From assembly GCF_025766255.1 (NCBI RefSeq), contig NW_026516910.1, positions 1 to 24,966 on the forward strand: a DNA stretch of 24,966 nucleotides. Reading direction: 5' to 3'. This DNA comes from Zychaea mexicana (lineage: Eukaryota > Mucoromycota > Mucoromycetes > Mucorales > Lichtheimiaceae). The notes below the pieces were generated by a model. The model worked only from the letters and a program-made list of their open reading frames with translations, made no database searches and was not told where the DNA came from. Positions 20,516 through 24,966 of the stretch are shown in pieces; position 1 is the stretch's first letter, and every line of letters starts with the position of its first letter. A program made the translations under genes and the position numbers.

Positions 20516-20795
20516 CAGTCGGGTACAAAGTTTCTTATGGCAATCGCGTTGTTATTCATGCAACACCTCGGGGTATGTACAGAAAAGGAAGTTTCTCGGC
20601 GCAGTGCGCCTTTATGTTCGATCCGAGTAGAGAGGACTTTGAATTCTTGCAAAACTATTTTGGGTTCTCTGTTCGGAGCGAAATGAGAGCAACCATATTT
20701 ATAGTCAATAGTACTTCTTTATCACGCCATCTTGTACTTCTGTGACGTGATGCACAGCTGCTCTGTTGCTAAGCATTGACGTTAACTACTGTTGC

Positions 20796-22061
20796 TAGGG
20801 GTCGCAATCTGACCCGCAGGTTGAGGATGGGTCAACGGGTTGGGTTGATGCTTTTCTGACCTGCGGGTCAACCTGTCTAACCCTTGACCCAACCCGTTGA
20901 CCCATTGTGACCCGTGTATATATATGATATCTATAGGTACTTGTAGGGATCCGTATCAGAACCGTAGAACCGGAACCGAACCGAACCGAAACCGAGAAAA
21001 TACGGTTCGGTTCCTGTCAAGAACCGAACCGGAACCGAACCGGTTCTGTATAAGTAGAACCGAAGAACCGAGAGGCAGAAGATTGCAATCAGCGATTTTG
21101 GTAATTAGTATAAAGTAGGCTATAATGGAAGTTACGAACAATGTTATTCCGAAAAGACCACGAAGTAGTGTATTTGCAAGCCATACTTTATTGAAAAACT
21201 TAACAAAACCTGCAAAAGCAGAAGGGAGTAAAAAATAGTAAAGAAGAGAAGAGAAAAAAATAAAAAAACACTTCTTCTGACGGCAGCTTGCTTTCTCCGC
21301 CCATGACGCACATCATTACTTCCTCTACTTTGCTACCCACAATGCATTTTTCTCCATGACGTACTACTTTACTAGATTTATCATGGCTTCTCGATCAGTT
21401 TTATCAAGTTTGTGCATTCTGTTTGAGATTGCGCATTCTGGGGCTCATAACAGAATTATCTTACCCATTCACCCTTTGCCTTTTATGAGACACTATACAC
21501 TATACACACGTAGAGACACAGCAGCTGTATGTACTGCCGGTTGTGGTTCAATTCCTCCAATGTTACGATAACATATTGTACTAGTAATACTAAGTCGCTC
21601 TAAGTAAGTACTATAAGCTCCACTTTTTTTTGTAAAAACTGTGCTTCAATCTTTTAACCATGCAATGACCCACATCGTATGAGAATGTTTACACTCTGTT
21701 TCTCTTATTCATTTTGAGATCGCTGTTCAATGTATAATAATAAACTATTCTTTTTTACTGCAGTATTCAAGTATACCGCGACATTTGAACACACACATCA
21801 GCTTTCATTTAAAGATACCGAATCTTGCCTTTTTTATATACATGATGGGTTCGGTTCTTCGGTTCGATTCTTCGGTTCTACGGTTCTCGTCGGTTCTAGT
21901 CAGTTCAGTTCTTGCTTTAGACGGTTCGGCTCGGTTCCCTTTAAGAACCGAACCGAACCGAACCATGCGGATCCCTAGGTACTTGTATTCAAGTAGTCAA
22001 TCTTCTTGTTGGGAAGGATCATTATATTAAAGATGTAGTTGTCAATATGTCTGCTATAGAA
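20796..22061 (+). mobile_element. hAT-like family, third copy (left half only, split)
   Basis: Begins TAGGGGTCGCAATCTGACCC at 20796 and follows the left half of the 7078 copy to about 22061 (GTCTGCTATAGAA), interrupted at 20944-21977 by another element. The matching right half is missing, so this is a truncated copy. It has the same GGGTCAAC/GACCCG subterminal words. No coding sequence. Confidence 0.7.
20944..21977. mobile_element. Second hAT-like non-autonomous family with GAACCG arrays
   Basis: 1034 bp. Termini TAGGGATCCG...CGGATCCCTA. Flanked by the direct repeat GGTACTTG (20936-20943 and 21978-21985), 8 bp if the TA belongs to the element. The TA/TA ambiguity also permits readings of 10 or 12 bp. 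The two older copies of the surrounding family read through this point (GAGGTACTTGTGTTCAAG near 7190), proving an insertion. Both ends hold dense arrays of GAACCG/CGGTTC in opposite orientation (20955-21080 and 21845-21965). The interior has no convincing gene. Confidence 0.75.
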
Positions 22062-22228
22062 TCACTGAGTTCAAAAGTTCGCGAGGATTTTTTCCTGAGG
22101 TAGCTGTGCATCATATCACAAAAGTATAAGACGGCGCATTAAAGAAATACTATCAGCAATAAATATAACTGGCCGATGACTACCACAACGAGAAGCCAAT
22201 GTAAATAAGTAAAACAAATTACTACAAT

Positions 22229-22404
22229 TCAGAGAAACATTAAAATATTTACTCAAACTTGAGTTTGCCTTCTGCTTGCTCCCTGCCAGGATCGAACTGG
22301 CGACCTTCAGATTATGAGACTGACGCGCTGCCGACTGCGCTAAGGAAGCCTTTTGTGGTTTAACACGAAGTGTGTGAAATTTGACGGTCTCATTCACTTC
22401 CGAC
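22229..22404 (-). repeat. 176-bp tRNA-Met block, copy 2 (inverted)
   Basis: Reverse-complement partner of 16974-17149. The tRNA is identical; the flanks are similar but diverged on both sides. Because the 5' flank is shared as well as the 3' flank, the copy was made from genomic DNA, not from a tRNA transcript. Confidence 0.8.
22277..22349 (-). tRNA. tRNA-Met(CAT): tRNA-Met (CAT), elongator, second copy
   Basis: The exact reverse complement of the 17028-17100 tRNA over all 73 nt, so the same cloverleaf, CAT anticodon and no intron. Downstream (toward lower coordinates) a TTTT run occurs within the conserved flank. Both copies look able to be transcribed by RNA polymerase III. Confidence 0.95.
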
Positions 22405-22424
22405 TCCACTGGAGTTAAAACCCG

Positions 22425-22530
22425 ATTTCAGAGTGCTTTCAGTGTACTCTGAAATTTTTCTTTCAATGTGCTTTCAGTGTGCTTTCAGTGAGAATTTACT
22501 TTCAGAGCGCTTTTAGTGCACTTTCAGAGC
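22425..22530. repeat. GTGCTTTCAGT repeat array with hairpin
   Basis: Starts with a perfect 10-bp inverted repeat, ATTTCAGAGT...ACTCTGAAAT (22425-22455), whose 11-nt loop holds GCTTTCAGTGT. Further copies of G(T/C)GCTTT(C/T)AG(T/A) follow at uneven spacing to about 22530. No protein reading. Lies just upstream of the inverted tRNA block. Confidence 0.6.
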
Positions 22531-23125
22531 CGTGATGCAGCAAATAGATAAAATTGGCTCCCCCACTAAAATCCTTCTCCCCCCAAACTATCTGGGATGA
22601 CCCCTTTTTTACACCACCTGGACTGCTGTGCTTCTTCCCACTCTGAGACTTTTACCGCCACTATGCTTGTCTCTACCACTTTGCTTTTTTCTCCTTTTTT
22701 ATTTATTTATATTTTTTTTTGCTAATTACTAAATCAAATTCTTCAACATTTTTATTTATTTGACCATCTACAAGTTTCTTGATTCGCCATTGCATTAGAT
22801 TCCTTCAAAATGCTTTTTAAATCTGAAGCGATTTCTATAATTCAAAACTTGTTTTTTATTTTATTCTTTATTACAACCACAGCAGCGTAAAGCCAAAAAA
22901 GAAAAAGACCTGACCTGATGTATTTTGCTTTTAAGAGTAGATCACTTTTATTTTATGTGGTAAATATGTAAGAGCACAGCTATTGTCTATTTGAATAGGG
23001 GTAACAACAACGCCGGAATGGAGCCTCCCCAAAGGAATGACACACTGCCACGTATACGGTTCGATTTCTAAATGGTAGACGTCTATACCTAGCATCCTAA
23101 ACGACTCAAAGACTTGCGTATTTGG
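22531..23125. other. Spacer, nothing recognised
   Basis: About 590 nt: a pyrimidine-rich part (22560-22700), then an AT-rich part. No ORF of note, no RNA gene and no clear repeat. Confidence 0.5.
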
Positions 23126-23380
23126 TCATAGGTACTCAACAAAAGCAAAAACGAACTGGTAGAAATTACCGTCGGTGGGATTGCATAGTTTGTGGATAAA
23201 GAAATATAAAATGCGCCCAGGACGAACGATTGCTTCAGTATGGAACTGAGTACTTGGGCAAACGACTTGGACATAGGTGCTGGTGTTGATGTGGCGAGAC
23301 ATTTCGGAAATGAATGTTTGGCCTAGGAGATCGACTTTTGCAAATTTGTAGATGTTGTATCCAGAGGATCGGGACATCAA
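23126..23380 (-). pseudogene. Short protein fragment, possibly transposon-derived
   Basis: A minus-strand frame of 84 codons with NTSTYVQVV, then VRPGRILYFFIHKL, then FVFAFVEYL. The spacing of a PGRI(L/V)YFF motif before an A-(F/Y)-V-x-(W/Y) end recalls the C-terminal part of a protein repeated in Mucoromycota genomes that I associate with transposons. I cannot name the family. It starts ATGATG but no partner domain is visible upstream, and the downstream frame stops at once. Read as a fragment. Confidence 0.35.
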
Positions 23381-23604
23381 ATAAGTTCCACAAAGATAAT
23401 TTCTTTATAGGAATAACTAGTAATAAGAATATTTGGAACTCTCTCTTTCTCTCGTAATGAAAACTTGACCGTTAAGAGTCTCATGAATTATCTCGTCCCA
23501 TTTTCTGATCCTCGACAAAACATTTTTTTTCGTGAATTCTCACCACATCTACAACACCAACAACCACAACCAAAACTACTACTATCACTACTACCATTAC
23601 TTTT

Positions 23605-24966
23605 ATGATGAACATCAACCAACTTGTCGCCACCAATACCACTACTCCTACCAACAGACCTATCTCGTCGCCCTCACTTGCTACCTCCGTTGTAGTCGAA
23701 GCCCAACAACAACAACAGCAAGACCAACTTCAGCAGCAACAACAGATAGCTGAACAAGTGTCGCAACTGCAGCTTGCTCAGCAGCAGCAGCTCATTCAAC
23801 AACTTTCGCAGCAACAGCTCGAGCAGCTTTTTGGCCTGCAACAACTTGGTCAACAACAGCAGCAACCGCAATTCGTGCCGCTCCTGCCTCCTCCCACTGC
23901 GTTGCAGCAAGAGCAACAGCAGCAAAACATCCAACAATTGCTGCCCCATGCAAAGGCTGAACCTCGACAAAGAAGGTGATGCTTTGAGCGTGGCAAGCAC
24001 CACCACTGGTCAACTAGATGTGCGGTCTGTGGCTATTACTGCAGAGAACTTACATTTCCCCGCGCCTAGTATCCATGCGTAAGAGTATTCTCTTCAGCTA
24101 GAGGTGCGGTCTGTAGCTAATGTTGCAGAGAACTCACAGTTCCCTGCGCCTGGCACCCACGTCCTAGAGCATTCTCTTCAGGATGTGTCGTCACGTTCCA
24201 TTGCTGGCTCCCAGCTAGTAGCAGAGGATGATGTCGAAATGCCACTGGCACAGCCAGGTTCTTTAGAATCCATTCACGCTGACCCCTTGTAGGTAGCCAA
24301 ATCAGCTATGAAGGTCCTCTTAGGAAAGCAGGCGATCCTTGCCCAGCAAATTGGTCGTTCTCTTGTCAGTGATGACCACACAAACCGCAGTGCCCTTCTC
24401 GCGGCCAGTAAAGCAAACAATGCTGAGCTCGATAAAGGGAGACGTACCTTCAACTGTGTGTATCCAAATGAACCTTTGTTCTGGACCACGGAGAAGTACG
24501 GTTCTCAGCACGCGCGTGTCAAAGAGGTGCCACAGCCAGTACCCAAGTCTTTGCCGTACTTGCAGCTGCATGGTCTCCCTCATGGCAGTAAACGGGCCAC
24601 CATGACCTTCTCTTCAGCAGAAGCGTGGACCAAAGATTTCGAGACGTCAATCACGGTCCACAACATGGATATTGAGTCCCACTGGCGCCGACTGATCCAA
24701 CAAGCTTTAAATCAGTCGCAGCGTGATCAGTTGACCAAGCACCTTTCTAGTAGAGGCATTGCTAAGGCAGCTTGGAGTCAGGCCAAAGACGTGCTGATCT
24801 CTATTTATGACACAGCTGTTCAAAAGCGCCAAAGCAATCGTCAAGTCTTGCTTTGCAGACAAGGCGATTTTGAAGGCCTCGACAATTATGTCCGGTGCTT
24901 CTAGCAGCTTCTGCACAGTTCGTACTACAAAAGTACGGACGAAGCAGTGTTTGATACCTTTTTGTT
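23605..24966 (+). pseudogene. Retrotransposon gag-like region, decayed, 3' partial
   Basis: ATG 23605 opens a 124-codon Gln-rich frame (NQLVATNTTTP, then long Gln/Leu runs) ending at 23979. The text continues one frame over from about 23940 (LNLDKEGDALSVAS) to 24966, broken in that single frame by TAA 24080-24082, TAG 24290-24292 and TAG 24902-24904. The last part reads like a Ty3/Gypsy-type gag: LPYLQLHGLPHGSKRATMTFSSAEAW, then ESHWRRLIQQALNQSQRDQL, AWSQAKDVLISIYDTAVQKRQ and LDNYVRCF, continuing QLLHSSYYKSTDEAVFDTF after the last stop. Gag proteins form the particle that packages the element's RNA. The pol region, if any, lies beyond the right edge. The gag identity is from layout and motif memory; the breaks are seen directly. 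Confidence 0.6.
24017..24184 (+). repeat. 84-bp tandem duplication inside the gag-like region
   Basis: Two units, 24017-24100 and 24101-24184, each 28 codons long and in the same frame. They encode the related texts VRSVAITAENLHFPAP and VRSVANVAENSQFPAP, followed by H-x-x-E-(Y/H)-S-L-Q. The first unit holds the TAA at 24080, where the second has CTA. The period is a multiple of three, so the duplication arose while the frame was coding or has not disturbed it. Confidence 0.8.

Larger units (their letters stand above)
17517..20694 (+). mobile_element. PIF/Harbinger DNA transposon, apparently complete
   Basis: A 3178-bp element bounded by perfect 31-bp terminal inverted repeats (17517-17547 and 20664-20694, beginning GGTTGCTCTCATTTCGCTCC) and a 3-bp direct repeat ATA (17514-17516 and 20695-20697). 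A second, subterminal inverted pair CTCGGATCGA lies near 17667-17676 and, inverted, near 20619-20628. It carries the two genes expected of the superfamily: a DDE nuclease (+) and a Myb/SANT-like protein (-), convergent with about 270 nt between their stops. The identical ends and open frames suggest recent movement. Confidence 0.92.

Noticed and set aside
20898..21141. Open frames in the GAACCG arrays (both strands)
   Set aside because: Translations of a short repeat (PNRNR, RFGSGS); low-complexity by-products of the element end.
22425..22530. Possible CRISPR-like array
   Set aside because: Units are 10-11 nt, unevenly spaced and without unique spacers of constant length, and the DNA is eukaryotic.

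Overview
The window looks like nuclear DNA of a filamentous fungus, most likely an early-diverging Mucoromycota (Mucorales-like) species. The reasons are a DEP-DH-PH-CNH Rho exchange factor of the fungal Rom/Rgf type, many short GT-AG introns (about 45-216 nt, often with CTGAC/CTAAC branch sites), an F-box/LRR-type relic, and a very high load of transposable elements. The phylum is inferred; no species is claimed.

Layout. (1) 1-4178: one large spliced host gene on the + strand, cut by the window's left edge, encoding a Rho1-type guanine nucleotide exchange factor; 12 exons join into one open frame of 1020 residues. (2) 4691-6477 (-): a frame-shifted F-box/LRR-like relic. (3) 7078-9700: two copies of one hAT-like non-autonomous element, one inserted in reverse orientation in the other with an 8-bp target duplication. 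The inner copy carries an extra, very A+T-rich 1-kb segment with an intact 184-residue lysine/asparagine-rich ORF that has a Cys/His cluster. This is the most unusual coding feature here. (4) 9701-13860: AT-rich DNA with few genes, a 458-bp mariner-like fold-back MITE, and a candidate LTR. (5) 13870-16879: a complete-length MULE (Mutator-like) element with 32-bp terminal inverted repeats and a 10-bp target duplication. Its intron-bearing SWIM-type transposase has decayed through in-frame stops. (6) 16974-17149 and 22229-22404: two inverted 176-bp blocks, each with an identical elongator tRNA-Met(CAT). (7) 17517-20694: an apparently intact PIF/Harbinger element with 31-bp perfect terminal inverted repeats, a spliced DDE nuclease and a convergent Myb/SANT-like accessory gene. 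(8) 20796-22061: a third, truncated copy of the hAT-like family, split by a different 1034-bp hAT-like element (8-bp target duplication). (9) 22425-24966: short hairpin/tandem repeats, a TE-like protein fragment on the - strand, and the decayed gag end of a retrotransposon that runs off the right edge.

How the parts relate. Only the RhoGEF and the tRNAs are clear host functions. Everything from 7 kb to the end has been built by successive transposon insertions, and several insertions can be ordered from the nesting. The Harbinger transposase and Myb-like protein form the only gene pair in the window that looks able to work together: the nuclease cuts and joins, while the Myb-like protein is expected to bind DNA and bring the nuclease to the ends.
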